From: Gracilaria gracilis
Taxonomy: Eukaryota; Rhodophyta; Florideophyceae; Gracilariales; Gracilariaceae
DNA: 64,000 nucleotides
Direction of reading: 5' to 3'
Assembly: GCA_030374805.1 (NCBI GenBank)
Contig: JARGSG010000011.1
Span: 620,001-684,000, forward strand
Part shown: piece after piece, positions 9,272-21,789 of the stretch
Layout of the letters: each line of letters opens with the position of its first letter
Position numbering within the stretch: the first letter of the stretch is position 1
Translations under genes and position numbers: made by a program
Notes under the pieces: generated by a model
Seen by the model: only the letters and a program-made list of their open reading frames with translations
What the model was told of the DNA's origin: nothing
The model's database searches: none

Positions 9272-11643
9272 AAGGCACAGAGACAGAAGCAGGTAAGGTT
9301 ACTGTACTCAAGGCAATCACATTCCACAACTTTAGCCGGCACAATATCACTGCTCTTTGAGACGAGGTGGTTGCTGACGTGACTTGGACCGTGCCCACCA
9401 CAACATGACGTTGCAGTTCTCTCTTAGACAGACGCATGTGAATCAGTTTTCTTTCATGGTGAGTTTCCGAAGCGTGCCTTCTAGGCGCCAATGACACAAC
9501 CCTAGCAATACATATTCACCTTCCGTCTTTGCACTATCCTTCGTGTAAGGCCCTGTAGCCAATACTCTGGTCACCCCGGTGCGAATGTCTGAGATGCCCT
9601 CTAGGTAACCCGGTGCTTGAACATCCAAATATGGTCGTTAGCTTCCAACGGATTATGATACTTCTTCAACACCACTTCGCGTGGTCCTTCTGCATGAGCA
9701 TCGCCTGGATCGCAACAGACCAGCCGTACAGCTCTTCCTCCCCGTTTCCCTGCCTCACGACTGGCAATCTACTTACGAAAACAGGAGCTAAAGATTTGCT
9801 TCACGAACGGATGACTTCCCAGACACAATTTCGAGGATCTAAACCAGAGCATTAGCACCCGGACGTTTGTACCAGAGTTGCGCGGAATCCCTAGATTTTT
9901 ACACCCGTGGATGCCGGATAGTAACCGTCCTGGCTGTACCCTGTGGTACTCTTGTAAGTATCCATGGAATCCCTCCAAATGCCTATCCGTACAGTGACAT
10001 GGATATCCGTAAACAAAATTAGACATTCAGAACAAAATGAATCAAATATCCGTGCACCCAGCAATGTCACGGTACCTACAAGAATACGACAGCAAATGTC
10101 GAGAAAACCGTGGATATTCAACGGTATTAAGTAAATTGAATTAATTAAATATAAAAAGAACGACGACGATGATTCTAATCAAATGCTCAACAGCAGCTAA
10201 CATCCTTTCCTGCGTTGATTGTCAATCCAAAATCCAACCCTCTGCAAGACATAATGGAACCAAACAAGATATGTTTTTTGCTTCAATAAGCTTTTTCTTT
10301 GAGTTACTCATGTTTTCAAACCTCAGTTTTAGTTAAAGTACATTTATGACCAAATTACCCATGAACATATAAAAACTTGTCTCCCTCTAAAAAATAGTGG
10401 CATTCACAGTAGTTTTGCTTGGTTTCTGTAACAAATACTTCTCATTAGATATGATTAAGACATATAGAAGCTCAGATTTTGAGATTCTTTTAGAGCAAAA
10501 GTTTTACATTCTTTTCTCTTCTTTTATGGTTTTCACGGTTTTTGGTGAACTTCAAAATTTGCATTTACCGCTTAAAGCCGATAAACAATGTAGAATAGGC
10601 CCTTAACCGACGTTTATAACAACTAAATATTTTTAGTGGCACAAGAATAACATATATTTTTGAACACTAATACACTCACAATTTCATTCAACCTATGCAT
10701 GAACTGTCTTTCGCTGCATACTGCGAGGCAACATCAAACAATTTCCGCGGCGTAAAAAAATATTATAATTATGACATGCAAAACACGAAAAAAGATTTGA
10801 AATGCCAAAAGCAATTTACATATTCAGTATTCATTACGTTCGAAGACCATGATTTGAAATCATCAATGAACTAAAATTAAAAATAAGCACCATAAAAAAA
10901 TAGATACCTTCATGTCATGGTTAGTTCAATTCTGTGCTTATAATTTGTAAATGTCTCAAACCTTTCTTTCTTTGGTGCCCCTAAAAAACATATTACTTCT
11001 GCAGAGAAAAAACATAATATTATCATCACTTTTTTGCTCTTAAAAAAAATATAGTGTGATAATGAATTTTTGTGTATATCAATACACACTTTTTTTCATG
11101 GAAACAACTTTCCCTGTTCTGTGTAATGTTGTTTTCCCATTCATTTTTGTCAAAGTACGAAAAAAAGTATAGCTTATATATATTTCCAATCTTCAAAGTA
11201 TGAAAATTGGTTCTTGCATCGAATGAAATACTAATTTTTATTATATTTTCCGCAAACATACAAAAGCGGACAGCATATGAATATTTCGTAAAAATTTTGA
11301 GACGCATTGGTATAACTTTTCTGAACAATTTTAAAGTTAACGATACATTGGACAGTTTTTAGTGCATCAAAGAAACATATGATTCGTTCTTTCTAGTTCA
11401 CATGTACTTAATACTATTGCAATTTATAAAAAATTTTGAGCGAATGAAGTGGAACCAATATAAAAAAATCAATACGCATATAATACTTAACGGTGCATAT
11501 TTTCTAGTATTTTTTCATTCCAAGCTTGTAACGGATAGTTTTTGGAGTAGATCTGAGAACAATACGATGCTATTTCGATGAGCTAGAAGTCACATGTTCT
11601 GATGAACTGAGTAGTAGTCCCGTATCCTTGTTTCGTTCAAGAA
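9272..11643. other. Non-coding stretch, AT-rich from about 10140
   Basis: No credible gene on either strand. From about 10,140 to 11,640 the base composition changes sharply to AT-rich with many A and T runs, unlike the flanking host genes. No repeat arms or RNA genes were recognised. Confidence 0.6.
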
Positions 11644-11694
11644 TTGCTTTCAAGAACTGAAACCTTGACCATTTTTGCCACCGAGTGTGAGCCC

Positions 11695-12003
11695 ATGGAC
11701 TCCGCAAGTTTGCTTTCAACCCAAACATCTTCTTTGCTTGAACAACATGAGAAATCTGCTATACTTTTTGGCATTAAGGACGGCTACTGCCGTATTTTCG
11801 GCAATATTCAAGCTGGCGAATCTCACGTTTTCGATAAAACGCCTCCCTATCTCCCTACATCAGAAAAAGGCTTTCCCTCCTTTCTGAACTTAGTGGGTTA
11901 CGGTCTAACGGAAGAAACCTTCTCACAAAGCTCTCTGTATTCTCTTCGAGCGAAGGTCACCAAGTTCAACTGTGTTTTTTACTTGGAAATAAGAGTCGGG
12001 TGA
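11695..12003 (+). CDS. Small ORF of an unknown family with a second copy at 47.3 kb
   Basis: ORF of 102 codons from an ATG at 11695, with the frame open a little further upstream. No known domain. Its second half matches the ORF at 47248-47658: both contain a PPYLPT block and the peptide GYGLTEETF, separated by about 13 residues, and end with S.YS.R. Conservation at protein level without obvious DNA similarity suggests a real coding family. It may be a remnant of a mobile element or a spliced exon (the upstream region is AT-rich). Function unknown. Confidence 0.4.
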   Translation: MDSASLLSTQTSSLLEQHEKSAILFGIKDGYCRIFGNIQAGESHVFDKTPPYLPTSEKGFPSFLNLVGYGLTEETFSQSSLYSLRAKVTKFNCVFYLEIRVG

Positions 12004-12849
12004 AAAGGAAGACTGTTACCTGTCCTGTTATTAAGTATAATGCAACCCAGAGGTGGAACGACACCAAGAAGACGTCCGAGATCTTCCTCACTTCGAGGGC
12101 AGTCAGCAGACAGAGCCTTTCTGGTAAAGCACGACGAAGTCGAGTGTAAGCCGAGGCCAAGCCGTCACGACGGAGCGTAGAGAGTTGAGCAAAGATTCGG
12201 ATCGGCACCACGTGCGTGCGTTGAGGTATCCTCGCAAGAGGCACGGGCCCACAGAAGTGGGGAAACGGAAAAGGGGATCCGCGAGAGCGGGGAATGGAGA
12301 GGTGGAAAAGAGGCAAAAGGTACGGTAAACACCGGGGTTATCCTTGTACAGGGTCGAACAGACAAACAGCGGTATAACACTCCCGCATTTGGGTTCCTTC
12401 ACAGGACGCAGGGAGGATAGACTATTCATGGGCAACGGATCCTCTCTCCTTGAAGAAGTCGATGACCTCCGAAGGAGAAGAAGTCTAGAGTCAACCCTGG
12501 TTGGGAGAGATCTACTGGGTCCAGTGGCGGGGTCGCCGGCGCACTAAGTAGTGTAACTCGCCTCCAACTAATTAAGTAAAATAACTAAATTGGCCCACGC
12601 GCAGTGGCAATTAGCCAGGCGTCATGGCGACCGTTTCACCTGTATGTGGCCAACCTCCGGGCTCATCCTTAATCCACGTTTCCTTTCCACTATAGTGGCT
12701 ATTGCTATTCATATGCCTCGACTCAGGGGGCTGAACAACTTGTCGGAATATGACCAACTATCGGTAACCACCTCCCAGAGGGCGTTCCACCACATGACCC
12801 CTCCTTAGGCGGAAGTATCACCTCGAAGAGAGAAACGACGGCGGCAACG
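12004..12849. other. No gene recognised
   Basis: Short overlapping frames on both strands, none with a recognisable domain. The region precedes the Gag-like ORF and could hold the leader or long terminal repeat of that element, but no matching second repeat was found in the window. Confidence 0.4.
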
Positions 12850-14692
12850 ATGGAACGTATAAGCACGCCCTCCCCCGGCTGGCCGGGAACTCTTCTGGCA
12901 TTACCAACGCGCCCTCCTGCAACCGCAGTACCTATCACACCACAATGCTCCTCTAACACCTCGGCGTCATATCAACAACTTCCGGATACCCCCGTGTTTG
13001 ACCTCTCTATGAGTAGCAATCCACAACCGTCGAACCAACCACCCTCCGGGGGCTTCACCGGATTCTGATGCGTGCCAGTACCGCAGAGCGGGAAGCAAGC
13101 CAGTACAAACCAGGGACAACCAACCGGTACGGCAAATCAATTCTCCTTTGCGAGGCTTCGTATGTATCCCAGGCAGGCCGTGAGTGGCCCCCATATGATC
13201 CCCTTGTGGGGCGAAACCCGCGCGAGCGACAAGATGCGATGCGTTTCCGGCTTGGGCCGTGGTTCCACCCGATTGCGGCCTTCGATGGGAAGCTCATCGC
13301 CCAGTACTCCGACGGAACGGAACGGCGTCCCGGAGACCTCCCGTCTATCGTCTCTCTCTCGTGGGACTGGCGCCGGCGCGTCGCCTTGCCTGCTCACTAG
13401 GGCCTCCGCTATGCGGGCGAGTCCCGTGCACAGGCTTATGCCACGCTCGTGCGCATCGGCTCCCAGCGGCGAAGCCGGGCGCTCTTCGAGTTCCCGCTCC
13501 CTGCGGAGATGAAGTTCGACATCGAACAGTACCGCACTCGCGTGGAGATCAGATACTCTGACCGTCTCGCGGCGTTGCAGACTTTCGCCTGGCGAGGATT
13601 CCCGGCTGCTCTCCAAGAAGCCATGTGCTGGAAAAGACCGATCATTCGGGCTGAGTTCGGTTATATGGCGCATCGAAATCAATCCTGCTTCCTCCAGGAG
13701 TTCATCCGCTTTGAGCGGCGCTGCAGATCTCGATTCGGGTACTTCGTCCCGTATCAAAACGTAGAAGTGGGGCGCATTGGTTCAGCTCATCGACGAGGTC
13801 GATACGTCTCTCTGCTGGCCTGGTGGGCACAGCTTGAGGCATGGCGAGGTTGTTATGTTGAGCTGCCCCCGGTATTCACCTATTTAGGGTCATAATTTCT
13901 CACCGATACGCGTAGCGGGCTCTGGTCCGTCGTAGTCACCGAGTGGGTGGTCCGTGCTGCGGCTTATATCCTCAGCAAGGCGTACGACCAGTATCGACTG
14001 TGGTTCATCACTCCGTGCGTGCGGGCGGCTGTCCGTCGACTGGACCTCTCCACCCCCTTGCGGTCAAGGCTAATGCCGAAGAGCTTCTCGAGTTGATCGA
14101 TTACATCGACAGTGTTGACTGGAGATCGGCCCCGCCTGAGCAGAGCGGCCTGCTCGCCGGAAGTGGCGCGCATGGCCTGGGTCTTGGTAGTAACACCGCA
14201 CTGGCGGGATACTTCGTCTATTTTGATCCATGGGAACAACGAAAGATATCCGCCAGCGAGGCGGCAGAACTCCGGAATGCTCCGAGAGAAATTCTAGACG
14301 GTCATTTGGTCGGATTCGTTGACTCTGACGACTATTACCACGCGAGCGGGGAGGATGATCCCATGGTGGACAATGATCCCGAAAATGCGGGCGATGATGA
14401 CCCCGATGAGGCGACGACGGCTGACATTCCTCCGGAGGTGGATGAGCCTGACCCTCAAGAGCCTGGGTCCGCGGCAGCGGGTTCCGCTTCTGCACCTTCG
14501 CACAGCACGGCGGCTGCCGGAAACGTTCCCCAGACGGGTGTGAACCCGAATGATATCGTAAGGCAACTCTTCCGGCGAGTGGGGCTTGGTGCCGACAGGG
14601 CGACTGGCGATATGGCCGCGATGCAAAATGCGCTTGCGCAACACCTCGGCGAGTTACAAATTTCCAATGAGGGGAGTCACAACAACCAGTAG
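12850..14692 (+). pseudogene. Broken Gag-like retroelement ORF (tentative)
   Basis: A coding-like frame starts at the ATG at 12850 with a Pro/Ser/Thr-rich leader. It is interrupted by a TGA near 13066, shifts frame around 13200, then continues to about 14089 with in-frame stops at 13398 (TAG) and 13893 (TAA). It shifts again into a frame that ends at 14692. The last part is acidic (long Asp/Glu run at about 14330-14460) and ends in a helical tail (MAAMQNALAQHLGELQ). Proline-rich start, central basic/helical region and acidic tail resemble structural Gag-type proteins, but there is no zinc knuckle and no homology I can name. The repeated breaks argue for decay. Confidence 0.35.
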
Positions 14693-14828
14693 TACTGGGT
14701 GCTGATATACCCAGTCATGGGGTGGCAATGTGCCAACGTACGAATAGTATGAAATAAAACATCTACTTGTGGACTTCTCCCATCTATGACGTATTTTTTT
14801 CCATCCTTCTTCCGTTTCCAAAGGTTTC

Positions 14829-15485
14829 CTAGCCCACTTGGGATCTGTCCAGCGTCTCTGGTGGCGCGGTTCCCGTACGAAGATGATACTGTACCACCTT
14901 CGATCGTGGGAGATGTTCGATTGGTTTGAAAGTACCCCAGTCTGGATCATAACCGTACCAATGGACGCCATACTCCAAGATACCATCCTGATTACAGGTA
15001 TACATGACAAGTCGGTCAAAAATGTATTCCTGAGTGAATAACTGCCGGCGTTGCCGAGTTAACGTGACAGCAGGGAGCTCAGTACCCTGTGGAAGGGAGG
15101 TTTTCGTCTCCGGTGTGTTCACGCGCGCCACATTTGGTGATGCCGTCCCCTGCGGAGGTCATCACAAGCGCGAACTGCCAGCCTGCAGGCTTCTGGGCGT
15201 ACCGCAAGCTTGCGAGTTTCTACTTGTCTTGTCGTGGGTCGTGGTGAGGGCGGTGCTGTGCTCATGCGTTGCGCGGCGAGCGGTGTACTGTTCTGTTACC
15301 TCTCCGTGCCTGCACGTGACTTCAGTGGCGTGTGGCCGTAGTGCGCCGTGTCGCGACTCGCCTCCACGGACAGGGTGTCCTTGTTGGCGATTGCCAAGTG
15401 GGGGCGGCGTGTCAACCCGTAACCAACCGTTACTTCCGGCAACTCCGGGCACTGGGCGGTGCTTTCCAGCCAATGCTGGGCACAA
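14829..15485 (-). pseudogene. Chromodomain-containing ORF, probably from a chromovirus-type integrase
   Basis: The minus frame from 15131 to 14829 contains a clear chromodomain: EYIFDRLV, then LEYGVHWYGYD, then FKPIEHLP and KVVQYH, matching the chromodomain order (Y-x-V-E-x-I, Y-x-V-x-W-x-G-Y, W-E-P, N/H-L). The same frame continues upstream to about 15485 through two adjacent TGA codons near 15163-15168. Chromodomains at the C-terminus of Ty3/gypsy integrases guide insertion to histone marks, and the nearby Gag-like ORF would fit. No reverse transcriptase or integrase core is visible between them, and the two ORFs converge, so they may belong to different elements. Upstream minus-strand frames to 15994 are Pro/Glu-rich without domains. 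Confidence 0.5.
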
Positions 15486-16107
15486 CGCGTGCCGTGCCCA
15501 CTACTTGAAGAATCTCCGCCTCAACTGGTGTGCCCGTTTCGTCCCTGCCACGAACATCATCCGGGGTGACCGGTCTCTTCCTGGCGACGATGCCAGGGTC
15601 TGCCGAGACACTCAAACTTCGCGGTGCCGTTCTGCCTCCGTGAAAGGAATCGAGTCCCGCTCTCAGCGGTGGGTTTTAGCGTCGCCTCCGCCGTCGTGGC
15701 GGGCACGTGCGGCCGATTTTTGGGAGCAGTCCCCTGTGGGGTTGGTTCCCTACTGCCCAGCTGAGCTGGTGCCATAACACGATTGCGGCTTGCCTCAGGT
15801 GAGGGTGGAATTTCCCGATCCGGTTCTGCTTGTACATTCGCCGCTTCTAGTGTGATTGTACCTCCCATTCTCAGGCCTGATAATCCAGACGCGCTGGGTT
15901 CCCACGACTGTATCTGCGGCTCTTCTAACGGAGTATCCGGTGTGACACCAGCCTGCCGTGCTCCACGGTTGTGTTCCTCCCGTTGCGACGGCAAATTATC
16001 TTCGCAGAAATGACGTCCTCCCCCTCCTTAGACGGAGTGGCGGAGGATGGAGTATAGCATTCTGCTACGCGAGTAGAGTGCTCGCGAGCAGGTAAAACAG
16101 AAGAATG

Positions 16108-16215
16108 GTCACGTCGGTGTTCTCGCGATGCTAGTTTCGTATGCTAGATCGCTAGTTGTGAAAATAAAAGTCTGAAAAAACTAGCGTTTTTGCGGTTTGC
16201 GCTAGTTGGAAAGGC
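16108..16215. repeat. Terminus of copy 1 with iterated CTAGTT motifs
   Basis: Begins ACGTCGGTGTTCTCG and carries five GCTAGTT or CTAG-like units in both orientations within 100 bp (about 16128, 16139, 16149, 16178, 16198). The reverse complement of 41740-41842 aligns along the whole length. Iterated short motifs at an element end are typical binding sites for the recombinase that mobilises it. Confidence 0.6.
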
Positions 16216-16380
16216 AAAATAGTTGTTTTAGAAAATAACGTTTCCGTTCAGTGCAGTTCAAACTTCAAGAAATGGCATTGAAGGCTATTTTGCAGATCCC
16301 CTGCCACCGCTCTTAACTTTACATTTCCCACACTCGTCAAAAACACTCTAAAGAATTACGAATCCACCACTATCGCTCCC

Positions 16381-17334
16381 TCATTCCAACCCTGCATTCG
16401 GATCTTGAGTCTCAGTTTCCATAAATGTGAAGTTGAAGAACTCCAACGAAACACTCTCTCCATTCTCGTATGCCCTCCTAGCCCCAACCCGGCTCCCAAC
16501 CCCTCTCAGTGTCTTCTCTCCCTGCTCCTCCAGTATGCGCTCCGCCGTTCGCAGAGCCGCAGCCGCACTACCAAATCTAGTTATCGGCGTCTTACCCGGC
16601 AGCTGCCACGGCACACACACCTACCTATCCTTGCACACCATCACCCCATTCTTTCGCCTCTTTCTCAGCCTACTTCCTCCAACCTCCCCTCCATTCTCTT
16701 CTCCGCTCCTTCCCCTCACACCCCCACCCCCACCACGAGGGCCGGGCGTCACCGGTGACCCTTTCTCTCTTCCGTCCTCCCTCCCAACACCTCATTCCCT
16801 CCCCAGCTCCTTCACCTCCAACAACAATTTGCACGCCTTCTCCACCTGTCCCACTTGCGCCTCAAACACATCCACACGTCCTCTCGGCCCCATATTACCG
16901 CTTCTCAGCGTCATAGCTCCCTCCCAACGCACTCTATCATCCTAATCACATGCCTTCCAATCCCCACTCCAACTAACTTCATCCTTTTCCGAATCGTCGA
17001 AATCAAATCCGTTGGCATCCCCGATCTCCGATACACTCAGCACCACCCCTCCCATCTCACCCACCATCTCAGAAAGCCAGTCGTTCAAATGCTCCTTCAG
17101 ATCCCCTCCGAGCCTTCTCAAACGCTCCTTCATCTCCGCCGCAAACGTCCTCTCTGGTCTCCCATCCCCTCCACTCCCATCACCCCCCCCTCCCTCTCCA
17201 TCCTCACTTCTTTCCTTCTCCACCATGCAAACCTTCTCCCCACCCTCCTTCTTCCTTCCCGGTGGCATCTCTGTTACATCCGTCTGGTAAAGCAGAGCCA
17301 CTATCCCCTAGTTCTCGACGTACCCATTCGACAT
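16381..17334 (-). pseudogene. Coiled-coil protein of the large element, copy 1
   Basis: Begins MSNGYVE at 17334, paralogous to the ORF at 40617-41537. A stop follows after eight codons (TAG), then the frame continues with PPGRKKEGGEK, a Gly/Asp-rich spacer, and an amphipathic helix MKERLRRLGGDLKEHLND. The frame then breaks near 16942, and the C-terminal part (AAALRTAERILEEQGEK.L.GVGSR) is read in another frame down to 16381. No enzyme motif; probably a structural or DNA-associated protein. Inactive here. Confidence 0.5.
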
Positions 17335-17898
17335 CGGAGAAATAAACGGCGGTTCACGATATCGGAGATAGATAAGAACAAACGAGATGAGCCAAACAGT
17401 TGAAGCACTCCCCCCCAACTCCGCACATCCGTGCCACTGTCTACCACACACTCGCTTGCGCTGCACAACCTTTTGTACCCCATTCATATCCACTTTTACT
17501 TGCCACCATTCCGCACAATTTCCATTTTTTCCCTAGGAATCTCCACATTTTCCCAACCTCGGTCCATACCATATCCCAATGAAACCCCTGATGCACCACC
17601 TCTCAAGTACCAACGGTACCATAAACTCTTACTTTCTATGCTTCATTGCACTTCATTCCTTCTCATAAACACACTCTTCGACCCTACCTCCCCTACAGCC
17701 CCGCTGCCCATTTCTTTCCGTAACCAAATCATACAAATCTCCTTACCCCTGAAACACTTTTTTACGACCAAAACAACAGCCCAGTCGTGTACATAAAGCT
17801 TTCTTCACTCCTTAGAATGTACACCACTTTCATTTCACAGCTACCAGCACCCGAAAGCTTCCAACAGCCCATACCCTAAATCAAACAAACTCATCACA

Positions 17899-18555
17899 AT
17901 GAGCTCCCATTTATCTGCCCTCCGTTCTACAATCATCCCAGCTGTTCTCGTAGGTAGAAGCCCTATTGGCACCATGCTTTACAACAATGGTTCCCTTCGA
18001 GACAACTTTCTCTCCATCGAAGACTTCATTACCGCAGACTGTCTTCCCCAAGGACCAATCTTCTTCTGTGGCAGGAACGAACTTCTCGATAAAGTAGTTC
18101 TATCTTGTCCAGCATCACGAGCAGAAGACTTGGTCTTCATCCAGAATAGTCACATTCATCCCATCCTCTCCCAACACGGAATTGAGCACTGCACACCAGC
18201 CGCTCTCTACATCGCCATTCCCACTGTCGGCGCCTCCCCACAGGATGGTGTCACGCCTTTCTCTCCTAATGGTCTAACCACAGCCACTGGAAAGTTGGCT
18301 CTGACCATAGCTGATTGCCTCTGGACCGCAGATCTCACTTGCAGTATCGTCGACGAGAACGCCTTTTCCAAGTCTCACTACCGAAAGCTCGTTTGGATCT
18401 CTTTCTTTAATCTCGTCGGTTCTTCATTTGGATTCGTTACCATGCATGAGGTAACTTCCAAGTATAAAACCATTGTTTCAACTATAATGAAGGAGCTTCT
18501 GGGGATAGTCGCCTTCAACACAGGTCTCTCCTTCAATATCCCTTCTACCTTGTAA
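17899..18555 (+). pseudogene. Ketopantoate-reductase/6PGDH-like Rossmann protein, copy 1
   Basis: 218 codons from an ATG at 17899, on the strand opposite to its neighbours. It shows the order typical of a plant/algal/cyanobacterial ketopantoate-reductase-like family: VLVGRSPIGTML, GPIFFCGRNELLD, SRAEDLVFIQN, a GLTTATGK.AL segment, then RKLVWISFFNLVG. In the family this is an NAD(P)-binding Rossmann enzyme acting on small acids. The stop at 18553 is a mutation: copy 2 has Glu and Tyr codons where this copy has TAA and TAG, and its reading continues for about 60 codons through a helical C-terminal domain. The first strand deviates from the usual GxGxxG. Clearly not a transposition function, so probably a captured host gene. 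Confidence 0.65.
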
Positions 18556-18892
18556 TCCTTTCTGGAATAGGGCAGCACCTTTACTTACTTTCCAGCCTCT
18601 TTCTAAAAGTATGAATCCAGAAATGCTTACTTCTGTTTCACCTCCGCAGATGAAAGACTAGCCAGAAGGCAGGACTCTGCCCCTTTGCACACCAACTATT
18701 TCAACGTTCTTAGACATCACATTCTCTAGTAATTAGAATAAATTTTAAACCTTGTACTTGTTGCAAATATGCCCACAACCCGTTTCTGTTCTCCAATTCT
18801 TTTTAAGTTGCCGCTGAAACAAATCACCTGTTCACCTTTTATGTTAAGTCTCTATCAAAAACAAACACAACAGTATAAGTGCTACATTGTAC

Positions 18893-21789
18893 CTACTCAT
18901 CGCCGTCATCCGTTATCATCTGTACTTCCTCGTAGTCCCCATCTGTGTTCTTAGCAGGGCCACCTGACATCTCTTCATCTTCCTCTTCGTACTCGTCTTC
19001 TCCATCTTCTATATCTTCCATTTTGCTCTCTTCCTTCGAACATTCATCATCGTCCAGCTGGTCGTTTGGGTCTCTTCCTAGCCTAAAGTTTTCATCTACG
19101 AACTTTGGCCGAAACGCTGGCTCCCAGTGCCCCGCGTCAGGGAGCTTGTATCCTTCTGATACAAAGTACATGTGATACCTCAGGCAAGTATCTTTCACCA
19201 ACGCATCCATGTACCCAGCTCCTGCATGAAACACATCCTCTCTCCTAATAAACACAGAGTAAGGCCGAACTCTGTACTTCTCCACAACCATTGTACGAGA
19301 TAACCTCCTCAAACTCTTTTCATCCGTCAAATACATATTTTGTGATCTCTCACAAACCCATACCATAAATGAACTCCCGCCAGAGGCCATCAAGAAGAAC
19401 CCCGGAATATCTCCGTGATCCTTCTGAACACTTTTCAACCATCGAAAATCAGTGTGCAACACCTGCCTTGGGGATCCCTCCCCGTATACAACACACGCCC
19501 ACCGGTCTGCGGCGCAGATATCTTTTTCTTCGCCTTGCTGTTGGTACAAAGGCAAAAACCCGATGTTATTTGCCAAAACCTCGCATCCAAAAACGCCCGC
19601 TTTCTCACCATCATCACATTCTTCTCATCAGACTCCATGAAATCAACAATCCCCTTTTTGGTCGTAATATATCGTCCACTTACCTTCATTCTGCCCCCAG
19701 CATCCTTTCCTTCCCCGCGTTAATGGTGGGATTCCATTTCGTTCGGTTCTCTGCAAACTTCAAGTCTAGATGATCCTTGAAGTCCTTCTCAAAAAATCCA
19801 GCAACCATTCTGTCACACCTTAATGCACCACCGCGCCCCTCTTCTTAGTCACCTCTGATATACCTTTATCAGTTCCGAAGTGTTTAAAAACACAGAAACC
19901 CGTTTCCATCAATTTCATTCACTTCGTCGCAAAGTACTCTCAAGCGAGGTCATCCCTTTCCATCGCCGCCATCAAAAGAGCTTCTTCCTCCCCTGTGGGC
20001 TTTCCCGTCAACGGAAGTTTCACCCCAGGAACTGGTTTTTTCGTACTACCCAGCTCCTTGTGCACGTTCCGGGCGGCATGCCAGTACACCGCGTGAAAGA
20101 CTGCTCTCAAATCCGCCACCCCCAAACATCCCGCCCTGTGCTCCTTTCGCAAATGAATCATCTCCATCCACGGGTGCTGATGTTTCACTGCATTCTTCCC
20201 TCCCGACCACTCACTCGGTAGCGCATTCACCAGACTCGTCCATGACATATCCGATCCACCAGCCCACTCACCTTCCTTATTCATCCCTTTCGGAGGTTTC
20301 TCCGGATTCTTATTTTCAAATCCACGCATCGTTTCTTCCTCCACCCCTTTCTCCTCGTCCTGAACGAACCTACTGTCGTTCTCACTGCCACCACTTTCAT
20401 CCTCGCTCGACGAGACCAAAATTTATTTTCTGTTCTTTGAAGAACTTCTCCAATGCCGGCTTCGTCATATTCCTGAATAAGAAAACAACCTCCATCGGTA
20501 TATCTTTGGAAGGGGTCTTCACTGTGCCCTTCTTCATCCTCTTCGAAGCAGTTTGGATTTCTACCTCATTTTAACGTCAGTAAGATCAATTATTCCCCTC
20601 TTCTTCTTCTTGCTCCCAGCCTTGCTACCCCAATCCTCTTTCAGCCGGCCCGGATCAATCTTCTTTCGTGTGCTTCGCTTCAACCCTGATGGCTCTGCTT
20701 CAGGTTCTTCCCCCTGCATGGAAGCTTCCAACAATATGGGAGCTTCTCCTGCCTCATTAGGTGCTGCGGTTGACGTACCATCACCTACACCCACGACCTC
20801 AACCACCTTCTCTGAAGTTCGAAGCGATACTTTGAAAACATCTTGAAGCTTGTCACCCGCGGTATTCACCCTTCTAGACACCATCTCGTCCCATAAACGC
20901 CTTGTACCGCTAAGTTCCATTTTTGCTGTCCGCACACCCATATATTCCATCACAGACACATTCTTTCCTCTGACGGAAATCTTCTTGTGAGTCAGGGTGT
21001 TTTCAACCTCCTAAGACGGAACACCCTCTCCTTCATCGAACAAGTCCTCCTTCAGGTCACTAAGCGGAGCCTTACCCGTCTGAGATGAGAGACCTTCACA
21101 ATATCGTCCTCAGAGTCCTTCATGATGTTAACGCTTGATCCCCCGAGCTTCTTCATCCCGTGAGAAGACTTTCCTGGAGTTTTGGAAGCTTCCTCAGCAG
21201 GTTTCTCGACCTTCAGAGCAACCACTTTTTCAGGTTGAGATGTAGAAGACTTGCCAGCCCCGGACTCTGGAGTAGGACTTTGCAAAATCTTGATTGGGGC
21301 CATCATAGACGTATCCCACGCATACAACCCAGCCCAGAACCAATAGTTCAGAGTACTTGGTGGGTCTTCAGGACCTTGAAAACGGTAGGCGTACTTCGCG
21401 CTTCCATGACTTATAATCTTCGTTCTCTAGATCACAACCAAGTCTTTACCGTCTAGGGCAGTCACGCTTAGAAGATGCCCATGGAGCGAGCGGCAAAGAG
21501 CCTTCCCGGCACCACCGGTAGACTCAACTTCTCTTACCTCCGCGGTTCTCACTTTCAGCGTGCTCTTTTCTTTCCCAACCGTCACAAACAAATGCACCGC
21601 ATCGCCGCCTTTCACTACTAGCGCAGCAGCGGGCGAAACCTTCTTCGTTATTGCTCGCGCTGGTTGCATACGCGGCGTAGTGCCTTTTGCCCTCTCTCTC
21701 CCTCGTGTTAGTGGCGGCATTTCTGACACCCCTGCACTTGGGTTCGGTTGTCTTGAATCCCGCCCCCTTTTATGCTTGCGAGGCGGAAT
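18893..21789 (-). pseudogene. 2OG-Fe(II)-oxygenase-like protein, copy 1
   Basis: Counterpart of the gene at 36501-39111. The start codon has become ATT (21789-21787) where copy 2 has ATG. Coding segments are scattered over several frames (21729-21427, 21327-21052, 20959-20561, 20419-19940, 19576-18893). The last one holds the catalytic-type signature: RQVLHTDF, then EDVFHAGAGYM, then LRYHMYFVSEGY, i.e. HxD...H...R as in double-stranded beta-helix 2-oxoglutarate/Fe(II) dioxygenases. It ends in a very acidic tail (DGEDEYEEEDEEMSGG). The region 20561-20959 (KKIDPGRLKEDWG) is largely absent from copy 2. At 20177-20179 this copy keeps a CAG codon where copy 2 has TAG. Confidence 0.6.

Noticed and set aside
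15034-15777. Plus-strand ORF of 247 codons
   Set aside because: Lies opposite the chromodomain frame, no ATG, Cys/Arg-rich composition typical of an antisense shadow.
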